From an uncultured Anaerolineae bacterium (GTDB taxonomy: Bacteria > Chloroflexota > Anaerolineae > B4-G1 > DUEL01), in NCBI GenBank assembly GCA_937942115.1, contig CALDFY010000390.1:1-7606 (forward strand): 7,606 nt of DNA, given 5' to 3'. The position numbers and the translations under genes were made by a program. This document shows, piece by piece, positions 1 to 7,606 of the stretch. Within the stretch, counting starts at the first letter, position 1; every line of letters starts with the position of its first letter. The notes beneath the pieces were generated by a model. It ran no database searches. It was not told where the DNA came from and was given only the letters and a program-made list of their open reading frames with translations.

Positions 1-30
1 TCGCCGCCGCCCCAAAATCCCCCCACACTC

Positions 31-104
31 CCCCTTCCCTCTCCTGACCCTTTGGTCAGGAGAGGGGAGGGGGTGCCGCCGAAGGCGGCGGGGGAGGGGT
101 GAGG
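31..104. repeat. G-rich two-hairpin intergenic element, copy A
   Basis: Palindromic element. Hairpin 1 has arms 37-49 and 54-66 (13 bp, perfect) around a CTTT loop. Hairpin 2 has arms 75-80 and 84-89 (GCCGCC/GGCGGC) around a GAA loop. It ends in GGGGAGGGGTGAGG. The same architecture and flanking sequence recur at 7435-7523 in the same orientation, with different but still paired stems. The left outer arm (about 1-36) is degenerate. Downstream of the secA operon it could stall transcription, but no clear T-tract follows on the minus strand, so a terminator role is only a guess. Confidence 0.85.
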
Positions 105-110
105 ACCCCC

Positions 111-155
111 CTGGCCGCAGGCCAAGAGGAGAGGGGGGATCAAGGGGGGTGAGGG
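111..155. repeat. Degenerate relative of the G-rich hairpin element
   Basis: A short stem TGGCC/GGCCA (112-116 with 120-124, loop GCA) is followed by a G-rich tail resembling the tail of copy A, ending in GGGGTGAGGGG. The second hairpin is missing. This looks like a decayed or truncated tandem copy. Its several G-runs of four or more could in principle form a G-quadruplex. From about 165 to 240 base composition drops to much more A/T, and that short stretch holds the end of the DUF2442 remnant. Confidence 0.55.
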
Positions 156-185
156 GCACAGTTCGGCCATTGCGAAAGAGTCGGA

Positions 186-317
186 TTACTGGGAATACCA
201 TAGCGGGCAATAAAACAGACGTGTGTAATTTTTGTCAACAATCCCCTCCGTGCCATCGGAGTACTTGACCCAAATCCGGTATCGCTCCAGGGCTCTGACT
301 TCCAGCGGGACAGACAT
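186..317 (-). pseudogene. Truncated or frameshifted DUF2442-family protein remnant
   Basis: This small reading frame starts 3 nt after the secA stop, with GAGGTGA as ribosome binding site inside the secA end. It encodes 43 residues. The first 28 (PLEVRALERYRIWVKYSDGT, then EGIVD) look like the N-terminal strand-rich part of DUF2442 proteins, small domains of about 75-90 residues and unknown function that often sit next to toxin-antitoxin-type genes. After residue 28 the match is lost and a stop follows at 186-188. Removing one base from the T5 run at 229-233 (A5 on the coding strand) would extend the frame to position 140 and give an end containing WPN, a motif I associate with the C-terminal part of this family. 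I read it as a decayed gene. Alternatively it is a short intact variant, or a sequencing error at the homopolymer has broken it. The family call rests on memory of its pattern. Confidence 0.6.
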
Positions 318-320
318 CGT

Positions 321-3725
<3,405 letters not shown>

Positions 3726-3726
3726 A

Positions 3727-4164
3727 TCACTCTTTTACCAGCGATTCCTCGTTCTCACTCAAACCACTGATGATGATCTTCTCCGCCCAGCGGACTACGA
3801 TCTCTGCCAGGGCGACAGCCTCCTCGTATTCTTCATCTGTGATAGGTTCAGCCAGACCTGGATAGCGGGCTTCCACAGCGTAACCCGAGAGTATCGCGGC
3901 ATCCCGAACCGATTCGGGGATAGAGGGCCCGGCTCGTTCTATGAGCGACAGCAGATCTGCCAGGTCATGAGTGTAAGGAAACCGTATCCCCAGAGCGATG
4001 AGCACCCCCTTCAGGGCTTTCTCCGCTGCCTGCTGAGCCTGGAAACAGAGGTCTTCCAGATAGACCTCTGGCAGATGCCTGCCTTCTCTGGCCTGGATGA
4101 GATTGCTCTTCGCTCGGCGGAGCCATTCTTGGGGGTTAGCCGGTGAGGGCGGTCTCTCTTTCAT
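3727..4164 (-). CDS. HEPN-domain protein, partner of the upstream nucleotidyltransferase
   Basis: This 145-residue protein is a helical HEPN domain of the PF05168 type. Characteristic stretches are the helix with QAQQAAEKALKGVLIALG (42-59), followed by RFPYTHDL (61-68) and EARYPGLAEP (98-107). HEPN proteins are often RNases or nucleotide-binding partners of minimal nucleotidyltransferases. An R-X4-H pattern (R61, H66), the usual HEPN catalytic signature, is present. The Tyr two residues after the His, which is AMPylated in the HepT/MntA system, is Leu here, so the HepT mechanism cannot be assumed. ATG 4164 is preferred over an in-frame TTG at 4170 because AGGA lies 6 nt upstream. The start overlaps the end of the nucleotidyltransferase gene by 29 nt, and the TGA is 1 nt from the secA ATG. 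Codon use looks more A/T-tolerant than in secA, hinting at separate ancestry. It may be a toxin, but activity is unproven. Confidence 0.85.
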   Translation of the reverse strand: MKERPPSPANPQEWLRRAKSNLIQAREGRHLPEVYLEDLCFQAQQAAEKALKGVLIALGIRFPYTHDLADLLSLIERAGPSIPESVRDAAILSGYAVEARYPGLAEPITDEEYEEAVALAEIVVRWAEKIIISGLSENEESLVKE

Positions 4165-4474
4165 AGACAATCCTGCCTTCCCGGAGAGCGGGTTCTATGA
4201 CCAACCCGGGCGCCTCACCATAGTGCTCAATATCTTCCGGCGTGACCACGACCACATCCACCGGGAATCCTATGCCGATCAGGTTCCGATAGATCGTCTG
4301 AACCAGATGTCGCCGATGGACGCCGGATTTCACCACCAGCAGGTCCAGGTCGCTATCCGGGCCCCATTCGCCGCGCGCGGCAGAGCCGAAAAGGATGATC
4401 CTCTCCGGCTGCGCCACTTCCACAATCCGGCGGATGACCTCTGCCAGTATCTCGCCAGGGATACCGTTTCCCAT
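4136..4474 (-). CDS. Minimal nucleotidyltransferase (MNT), likely antitoxin-type partner of the HEPN gene
   Basis: A 112-residue protein with the nucleotidyltransferase core. FGSAARGEWGPDSDLDLLVV contains the GS-X10-DxD signature (G30, S31, D42, D44), and a third probable metal-binding Asp is at D73 in PVDVVVV. In MntA/HepT pairs such enzymes transfer AMP to the HEPN toxin and silence it. In other pairs the role is unknown. The upstream frame extends to 4549, but ATG 4474 is chosen because AGGTG sits 5 nt before it and a good promoter (4493-4521) lies within the longer version. The TAA at 4136 falls inside the HEPN gene, giving a 29-nt overlap typical of this two-gene module. It is the first gene of the leftward block that continues into secA. 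Confidence 0.88.
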   Translation of the reverse strand: MGNGIPGEILAEVIRRIVEVAQPERIILFGSAARGEWGPDSDLDLLVVKSGVHRRHLVQTIYRNLIGIGFPVDVVVVTPEDIEHYGEAPGLVIEPALREGRIVYERETALTG

Positions 4475-4492
4475 ATGTACACCTGCAATCCG

Positions 4493-4521
4493 ATTATACC
4501 CGTCTTCCCACCGGAGGGCAA
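4493..4521 (-). promoter_or_regulatory. Sigma70-type promoter of the MNT-HEPN-secA block
   Basis: On the minus strand a perfect TATAAT (4498-4493) is preceded by TTGCCC (4521-4516) at the ideal 17-nt spacing. Transcription would start near 4486, leaving about a dozen bases of leader that contain the AGGTG ribosome binding site before ATG 4474. This supports the short nucleotidyltransferase start. It is the only convincing promoter I found upstream of secA, although an internal promoter in the HEPN gene cannot be excluded. Confidence 0.65.
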
Positions 4522-4540
4522 GCGGGGATGAAGCCCCTTC

Positions 4541-4569
4541 CTCACGCATTCCCTATTTTGTGTTATAAT
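4541..4569 (+). promoter_or_regulatory. Extended -10 promoter of the polyamine gene cluster
   Basis: TGTTATAATA (4561-4570) is an extended -10 box (TGn followed by perfect TATAAT at 4564-4569). The -35 position (4541-4546, CTCACG) matches the consensus weakly, as is common for extended -10 promoters. Initiation near 4576 gives a leader of about 78 nt. That leader contains a possible hairpin (GGGCA 4587-4591 with TGCCC 4600-4604) and then the ribosome binding site AGGAGG at 4640-4645. The promoter diverges from the leftward one about 70 nt away. Confidence 0.6.
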
Positions 4570-4653
4570 ACGCCCGACCGAGCGGCGGGCAAGCGCCTCT
4601 GCCCTACCGCCGATGCCCGGTTGCAAATCCTTTCCAATAAGGAGGCAACAAGG

Positions 4654-5199
4654 ATGCGTCTGATCCCTCGCAAGATGTTCTTCACCCGGGGCATCGGGGT
4701 CCATAAACAGCAATTGACCAGTTTTGAAATGGCCCTGCGGGAGGCGGGGATCGCCCATTTCAATCTGGTTCGTGTCTCCTCTATTTTTCCCCCTTTCTGT
4801 CAGGTCATCAGCCGGGAAGAAGGGCTGGCGCTCCTCCAGCCCGGCGAAGTCGTCTTTGTGGTTCTGGCGGAGATGTCCACCAACGAGCCAGGCCGCCGCA
4901 TCGCGGCCGCCGTAGGCATGGCCCGTCCGGCCGACCCCAGCAAATACGGCTATCTCTCTGAGCACCACGCCTTCGGGCAAACGGAGCGGGAGGCCGCCGA
5001 CTACGCCGAAGACCTGGCTGCGACGATGCTGGCCACGACACTGGGCATCCCCTTTGACCCGGAGCGGGATTACAACGAGCGCAAGGAGCAGTACGCGATG
5101 GGAGGGGAAATCGTGGATTCCACCAGCATCGCCATGGCCACCACCGCCGAACCCGGCGGGGTCTGGACCACCGTCGTGGCGGCGGCGGTGTTGATATGA
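4654..5199 (+). CDS. pdaD: Pyruvoyl-dependent arginine decarboxylase
   Basis: This enzyme decarboxylates arginine to agmatine using a pyruvoyl group made by self-cleavage instead of pyridoxal phosphate. The 181-residue protein has the family's processing site in RVSSIFPP. By analogy with the Methanocaldococcus enzyme, cleavage would fall between S42 and S43, and S43 would become the pyruvoyl group. An Asn six residues earlier (N37 in FNLV) matches the known active-site Asn. LSEHHAFG (101-108) supplies a conserved Glu (E103) that is probably catalytic, and the C-terminal part has the usual YNERKEQY stretch. Length is close to the family's norm. ATG 4654 has AGGAGG 8 nt upstream. It is the first gene of a co-oriented set with agmatinase and a DHS-like protein, which fits conversion of arginine to polyamines. 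The stop at 5197-5199 is directly followed by a repeat. Confidence 0.95.
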   Translation: MRLIPRKMFFTRGIGVHKQQLTSFEMALREAGIAHFNLVRVSSIFPPFCQVISREEGLALLQPGEVVFVVLAEMSTNEPGRRIAAAVGMARPADPSKYGYLSEHHAFGQTEREAADYAEDLAATMLATTLGIPFDPERDYNERKEQYAMGGEIVDSTSIAMATTAEPGGVWTTVVAAAVLI

Positions 5200-5320
5200 C
5201 GATAGGCGACAGACCATAGACCGTAGACGACAGACCATAGAGACGATGGCGGTCGGGGTCAGTCGTCCGTGGTCTGTGGTCAGTGGTCTGTCATCGTGGT
5301 CGGTCGTCAATGGTCAGTGG
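5200..5320. repeat. GACAGACCATAG / GGTCTGTGGTC intergenic repeat
   Basis: The left half has CGACAGACCATAG twice exactly (5207-5219 and 5228-5240, period 21). The right half carries several variants of its complement, such as GTGGTCTGTGGTCAGTGG and GTGGTCTGTCATCG (5269-5296), plus GGTCGTCAATGGTCAGTGG up to 5320. The two halves can fold into a long imperfect hairpin. The repeat fills the whole gap between the arginine decarboxylase stop and the agmatinase start and runs into the agmatinase start region. No Shine-Dalgarno sequence or promoter was visible in it. Confidence 0.75.
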
Positions 5321-6209
5321 TTCGTCCCCGGATAATTTTCTCGGCCTGCCGGAGCCGTACTCTCTCCTGGAACGGGCAGGGGTGCTGGTCCTGCCGCTCC
5401 CGCTGGAAGCGACCGTCACCTATGGACGGGGCACCCGGAACGGCCCCGAGGCTATCCTGCGCGCGTCCCAGCAGGTGGAACTCTACGACCGGGAATTCGG
5501 GCGGGAAGTGGCGCTGGAGTACGGCGTCCATACCCTGCCTGCCCTCCCTCTCCCGGAAGACCCCAGAGCAGCCGTAGAGGCCATCGCCGACGCCGCCGCG
5601 CGCTGGACCGCCACCGGCAAACTGCTGGTGGGGCTGGGCGGCGAGCACACCGTCACCCTGGGGCTGGTGCGGGGGATACTGCGGGCGCGCGGTGGCCCGC
5701 TGACCGTCGTCCAGATAGACGCCCACGCCGACCTGCGGGCCGAGTACGACGGTACCCCCTACAGTCACGCCTGCACTGCCCGGCGGCTCCTGGAGATGCC
5801 CGGGGTGGAGCAAATCCTGCAACTGGGTGTCCGTTCCGTCTGCCCGGAGGAGGTGGCGTTCGCCTGCGCCCACCCCGACCGGGTGCGGGTCTGGTACGCC
5901 GAGGAGGTGCATGCGGGGGACTGGCCGGAGGAACTGACCGCGCGCCTCGTCGGCCGCGCCGTCTACCTGACCATAGACGTGGACGGGCTGGACCCCGCCG
6001 TCATCCCCGCCACCGGTACCCCCGAACCGGACGGGCTGACCTGGAGGGAGGCGGTGGACGTCATCCGCACTGTCGCCCGGGCTGCGTCGGTGGTGGTCGG
6101 GATGGACTGTGTGGAACTGGCGCCCGTCCCGGGCCTCCACGCCGCCGAATTCGCGGCGGCGAAATTGCTCTACAAAGCCGTATCGTATGCGTGTGTGGAA
6201 CGCAGATAA
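5310..6209 (+). CDS. speB: Agmatinase-family ureohydrolase
   Basis: Arginase/agmatinase-family enzyme. With an arginine decarboxylase beside it, the probable reaction is agmatine plus water to putrescine plus urea. Numbered from ATG 5310 (299 residues), all six di-manganese ligands are visible: H113 in GGEHTVTLG, D137, H139 and D141 in DAHAD, and D223 and D225 in DVDGLDP. SHAC (H153) and the GTPEPDGL loop also fit the family, and the C-terminal ELAPVPGLHAAEFAAAKLLY suits the bacterial/archaeal agmatinase-like branch. The start is uncertain. GTG 5283 is an alternative, but both lie in repeat DNA without a ribosome binding site, and protein-like sequence begins around NFLGLPEP (residues 9-16). 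The last residues and the TAA come from an ACGCAGAT repeat. Alternative substrates within the family, such as guanidinobutyrate or N1-aminopropylagmatine, cannot be ruled out. Confidence 0.93.
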   Translation: MVSGSSPDNFLGLPEPYSLLERAGVLVLPLPLEATVTYGRGTRNGPEAILRASQQVELYDREFGREVALEYGVHTLPALPLPEDPRAAVEAIADAAARWTATGKLLVGLGGEHTVTLGLVRGILRARGGPLTVVQIDAHADLRAEYDGTPYSHACTARRLLEMPGVEQILQLGVRSVCPEEVAFACAHPDRVRVWYAEEVHAGDWPEELTARLVGRAVYLTIDVDGLDPAVIPATGTPEPDGLTWREAVDVIRTVARAASVVVGMDCVELAPVPGLHAAEFAAAKLLYKAVSYACVERR

Positions 6210-6257
6210 ACGCAGAGGGGTATAGATTGAACAAAATCTGCGCTTCATCTGCGTCCC
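6198..6257. repeat. ACGCAGAT inverted repeat between agmatinase and DHS-like gene
   Basis: GAACGCAGATAAACGCAG (6198-6215) and CTGCGCTTCATCTGCGTCC (6238-6256) are imperfect inverse complements separated by 22 nt, able to form a stem-loop. The left arm overlaps the end of the agmatinase gene and contains its TAA stop (6207-6209). The right arm ends just before the ribosome binding site of the next gene. Similar ATCTGCGTT-type repeats are common between genes of many bacteria. A terminator is unlikely because the genes on both sides appear to form one unit. Confidence 0.75.
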
Positions 6258-6272
6258 GCCGAAAGGAGTCCC

Positions 6273-7253
6273 ATGCAATACGCCCGTGAAGTCAAAGCCT
6301 TCATCCAGCACCACTTTCGCCATTTCAACGCGGCCGCGCTGGTGGACGCGGCCGAGGCCTACCGGCAGTTTGTCGCCGAGGGGAACGGCATGCTGGTGGC
6401 GATGGCCGGCGCGATGAGCACCGCCGAAATCGGCCTCTCCCTGGCGGAGATGATCCGGCAGGGGAAGGTCCACGCGGTCAGTTGCACCGGCGCCAACCTG
6501 GAGGAGGACATCTACAACCTGGTCGCCCACGACTACTACGTCCGCATCCCCCACTACCGGAGCCTGACGCCGGAGGACGAACTGGCCCTCTGGGAGCGCC
6601 ACCTGAACCGGGTCACCGATACCTGCATCCCGGAGGAGGAGGCCATCCGCCGCATAGAGCACGCCATCCTGGAGGAATGGGTGGAGGCGGACCGGAAGGG
6701 GGAGCGGTACTTCCCCCACGAGTTCTTCTACCGCATCCTGCGCAGCGGGAAACTGGAACCTTACTACCAGATTGACCCGCGCGATAGTTGGGTCTACGCG
6801 GCGATGGAGAAGGACCTGCCCCTCTTCGTCCCCGGCTGGGAGGACTCCACGACCGGCAACATCTACGCCGCTCACTGCATCCAGGGGGACATCCGCAACG
6901 TCCACACCGTCCGCAGCGGGATTGAGTATATGATGGCCCTGGCGGACTGGTATCGGAAGGAGACGGCCCACCGGCGGCTGGGTTTCTTCCAGATCGGCGG
7001 CGGGATCGCCGGGGACTTCGCCATCTGCACCGTCCCGATGATGCGGCAGGACCTGCGCTGGGAGAACATCCCCCTCTGGGGCTATTTCTGCCAGATCAGC
7101 GACTCCACGACCAGTTACGGCTCCTACTCCGGCGCGGTGCCCAACGAGAAAATTACCTGGGAGAAACTGGGCATAGATACCCCGCGCTTCATCATAGAGT
7201 CGGACGCGACCATCGTGGTGCCGCTGATATTCGCGTACGTGCTGGCGGAGTAG
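6273..7253 (+). CDS. Deoxyhypusine synthase-like protein, probable polyamine-modifying enzyme
   Basis: A 326-residue member of the deoxyhypusine synthase fold family (PF01916), which uses NAD and a lysine-bound aminobutyl intermediate. AAAGGAG lies 4 nt before ATG 6273. Family marks: AGAMSTAEIG (45-54), CTGANLEEDI (71-80), EDSTTGN (190-196), QIGGGIAGDF (240-249) and GSYSGAVPNEKITWEK (283-298). The last aligns with human GSDSGARPDEAVSWGK, so K298 matches catalytic Lys329, W296 matches Trp327 and E292 matches Glu323. Pocket residues Asp243, His288 and Asp316 of the human enzyme align with N196, D248 and Y285. Human numbering is from memory. With no eIF5A expected in bacteria and polyamine genes upstream, transfer to a small amine, for example putrescine to give homospermidine, is more likely than protein modification. 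The stop codon lies in a GTAGGGGCAACCCT repeat. Confidence 0.9.
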   Translation: MQYAREVKAFIQHHFRHFNAAALVDAAEAYRQFVAEGNGMLVAMAGAMSTAEIGLSLAEMIRQGKVHAVSCTGANLEEDIYNLVAHDYYVRIPHYRSLTPEDELALWERHLNRVTDTCIPEEEAIRRIEHAILEEWVEADRKGERYFPHEFFYRILRSGKLEPYYQIDPRDSWVYAAMEKDLPLFVPGWEDSTTGNIYAAHCIQGDIRNVHTVRSGIEYMMALADWYRKETAHRRLGFFQIGGGIAGDFAICTVPMMRQDLRWENIPLWGYFCQISDSTTSYGSYSGAVPNEKITWEKLGIDTPRFIIESDATIVVPLIFAYVLAE

Positions 7254-7275
7254 GGGCAACCCTCGCGGTGGCCCC
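7250..7275. repeat. GTAGGGGCAACCCT hairpin, copy 1
   Basis: Arms GGGGCAACC (7253-7261) and GGTGGCCCC (7267-7275) pair with one mismatch around the loop CTCGC. The 14-mer GTAGGGGCAACCCT is identical in copies 2 and 3. It overlaps the TAG stop of the DHS-like gene. It could act as a weak hairpin terminator, but no T-run follows. Confidence 0.75.
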
Positions 7276-7280
7276 TGGGC

Positions 7281-7364
7281 GCTGACTGAAAGTCAGCCTC
7301 CCTGGGCCTCCGGCCAGAGGACGGCCTGCGCCGCCCCTCTGGAACACGTCAACGCAGGTTGACG
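7281..7364. repeat. Row of three short perfect stem-loops
   Basis: Three consecutive 7-bp perfect palindromes: GCTGACT-GAA-AGTCAGC (7281-7297); CCAGAGG (7314-7320) with CCTCTGG (7335-7341); and CGTCAAC-GCAG-GTTGACG (7347-7364). They lie between copies 1 and 2 of the GTAGGGGCAACCCT hairpin and encode no plausible protein. Function unknown; part of the repeat-filled tail downstream of the polyamine genes. Confidence 0.65.
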
Positions 7365-7377
7365 CCGGGCGCGAAGC

Positions 7378-7429
7378 GTAGGGGCAACCCTCGCAGTGGC
7401 CCCGTTTGGGGCAGGGGCAAGCCCTGCCC
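7378..7429. repeat. GTAGGGGCAACCCT hairpin copy 2 plus an adjacent 8-bp hairpin
   Basis: Copy 2 arms are GGGGCAACC (7381-7389) and AGTGGCCCC (7395-7403), with two mismatches. It is followed by GGGCAGGG (7409-7416) paired perfectly with CCCTGCCC (7422-7429) around GCAAG. The loop and arm text again contains GGGGCAA, so the second hairpin may be a diverged relative of the first. Confidence 0.65.
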
Positions 7430-7434
7430 GGGTT

Positions 7435-7523
7435 CCTCACCCCCCCCGCCCCCCTCCCCTCTCCCGAACTCCGTTCGGGAGAGGGGAGGGGGTGGCGGCG
7501 CAGCCGCCGGGGGAGGGGTGAGG
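7435..7523. repeat. G-rich two-hairpin intergenic element, copy B
   Basis: Outer arms CCTCACCCC (7435-7443) and GGGGTGAGG (7515-7523) enclose two hairpins. Hairpin 1 has 20 perfect base pairs (7450-7469 with 7473-7492, loop TCC). Hairpin 2 is GGCGGC (7494-7499) with GCCGCC (7503-7508), loop GCA. It has the same plan and orientation as copy A at 31-104. Stem differences between the copies are compensated in both arms. The strength of hairpin 1 makes it a candidate transcription barrier after the polyamine genes. Confidence 0.88.
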
Positions 7524-7525
7524 CC

Positions 7526-7606
7526 GTAGGGGCAACCCTTGCGGTTGCCCCCTTGCGGTTGCCCCCTTGCGGTTGCCCCCTTGCGGTTGCCCCCTTGCGG
7601 TTGCCC
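7526..7606. repeat. GTAGGGGCAACCCT hairpin copy 3 expanding into 14-nt tandem repeats
   Basis: Copy 3 is a perfect 9-bp hairpin: GGGGCAACC (7529-7537), loop CTTGC, GGTTGCCCC (7543-7551). From 7538 the 14-nt unit CTTGCGGTTGCCCC repeats at 7538, 7552, 7566, 7580 and 7594, the last cut by the window end. The unit equals the hairpin's loop plus right arm, so the array appears to be an expansion of half the hairpin. With the preceding elements it completes a 353-nt gene-free tail (7254-7606) made almost wholly of repeats. Confidence 0.9.

Noticed and set aside
210..238. Minus-strand promoter-like pair TTGACA - 17 nt - TTTTAT
   Set aside because: The -35 is perfect but the -10 matches only 4 of 6, it lies inside the DUF2442 remnant, and no gene follows before the window end. 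Could be chance in the A/T-rich patch.
4613..4663. 16-codon upstream frame (MPGCKSFPIRRQQGCV) overlapping the decarboxylase start, a possible leader peptide
   Set aside because: No ribosome binding site precedes its ATG, and its Arg-Arg codons are simply the AGGAGG ribosome binding site of the real gene.
4330..5310. 326-residue minus-strand frame spanning the divergent promoter region and the decarboxylase gene
   Set aside because: It starts inside the GGTCTGTGGTC repeat, runs antisense to a clear gene and overlaps the nucleotidyltransferase in another frame.
5307..7259. 650-residue open frame on the minus strand opposite the agmatinase and DHS-like genes
   Set aside because: It crosses two real plus-strand genes and the repeats between them and shows no recognisable domain; an antisense shadow.
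7192..7440. 82-residue minus-strand frame in the right-hand repeat region
   Set aside because: It is composed mostly of repeat sequence and the antisense end of the DHS-like gene, with no domain signal.
7538..7606. 14-nt tandem array considered as a CRISPR array
   Set aside because: Units are contiguous without spacers and far too short for CRISPR repeats.

Overview
The window is GC-rich DNA (low-complexity, G/C-heavy intergenic repeats around dense coding sequence). It most resembles a Chloroflexota genome, perhaps an Anaerolineae/Thermoflexia-like lineage. The basis for this is a long SecA carrying several lineage-type insertions, a bacterial deoxyhypusine-synthase-like gene beside a pyruvoyl arginine decarboxylase, and abundant palindromic repeats between genes. 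The taxonomic call is an inference and was not tested by any search.

The layout is two divergent gene blocks that meet near 4475-4653. Leftward (minus strand), a promoter near 4493-4521 drives a minimal nucleotidyltransferase (MNT), then an overlapping HEPN-domain gene, then secA starting 1 nt after the HEPN stop, then a decayed DUF2442 remnant 3 nt after secA. Tight spacing and overlaps suggest one transcript, so an MNT/HEPN toxin-antitoxin-like pair would be translationally coupled to the essential translocase motor SecA.

Rightward (plus strand), an extended -10 promoter at 4561-4569 precedes three polyamine genes: pyruvoyl-dependent arginine decarboxylase (arginine to agmatine), an agmatinase-family ureohydrolase (agmatine to putrescine plus urea), and a deoxyhypusine-synthase (DHS) fold protein. 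Bacteria normally lack the eIF5A substrate of true DHS, and several amine-pocket residues known from human DHS are changed here. The third enzyme is therefore more likely to make a polyamine such as homospermidine, or an unknown product, than to modify a protein.

The intergenic DNA is occupied by at least four repeat families. These are a two-hairpin G-rich element at both ends of the window, whose stems differ by compensatory changes; a GTAGGGGCAACCCT hairpin present three times, the last expanding into 14-nt tandem repeats at the right edge; a GGTCTGTGGTC/GACAGACCATAG repeat between the first two polyamine genes; and an ACGCAGAT inverted repeat between the last two. Repeat sequence supplies the stop codons of two of the polyamine genes and covers the start region of one. 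No tRNA, rRNA, CRISPR array or transposase gene was seen.
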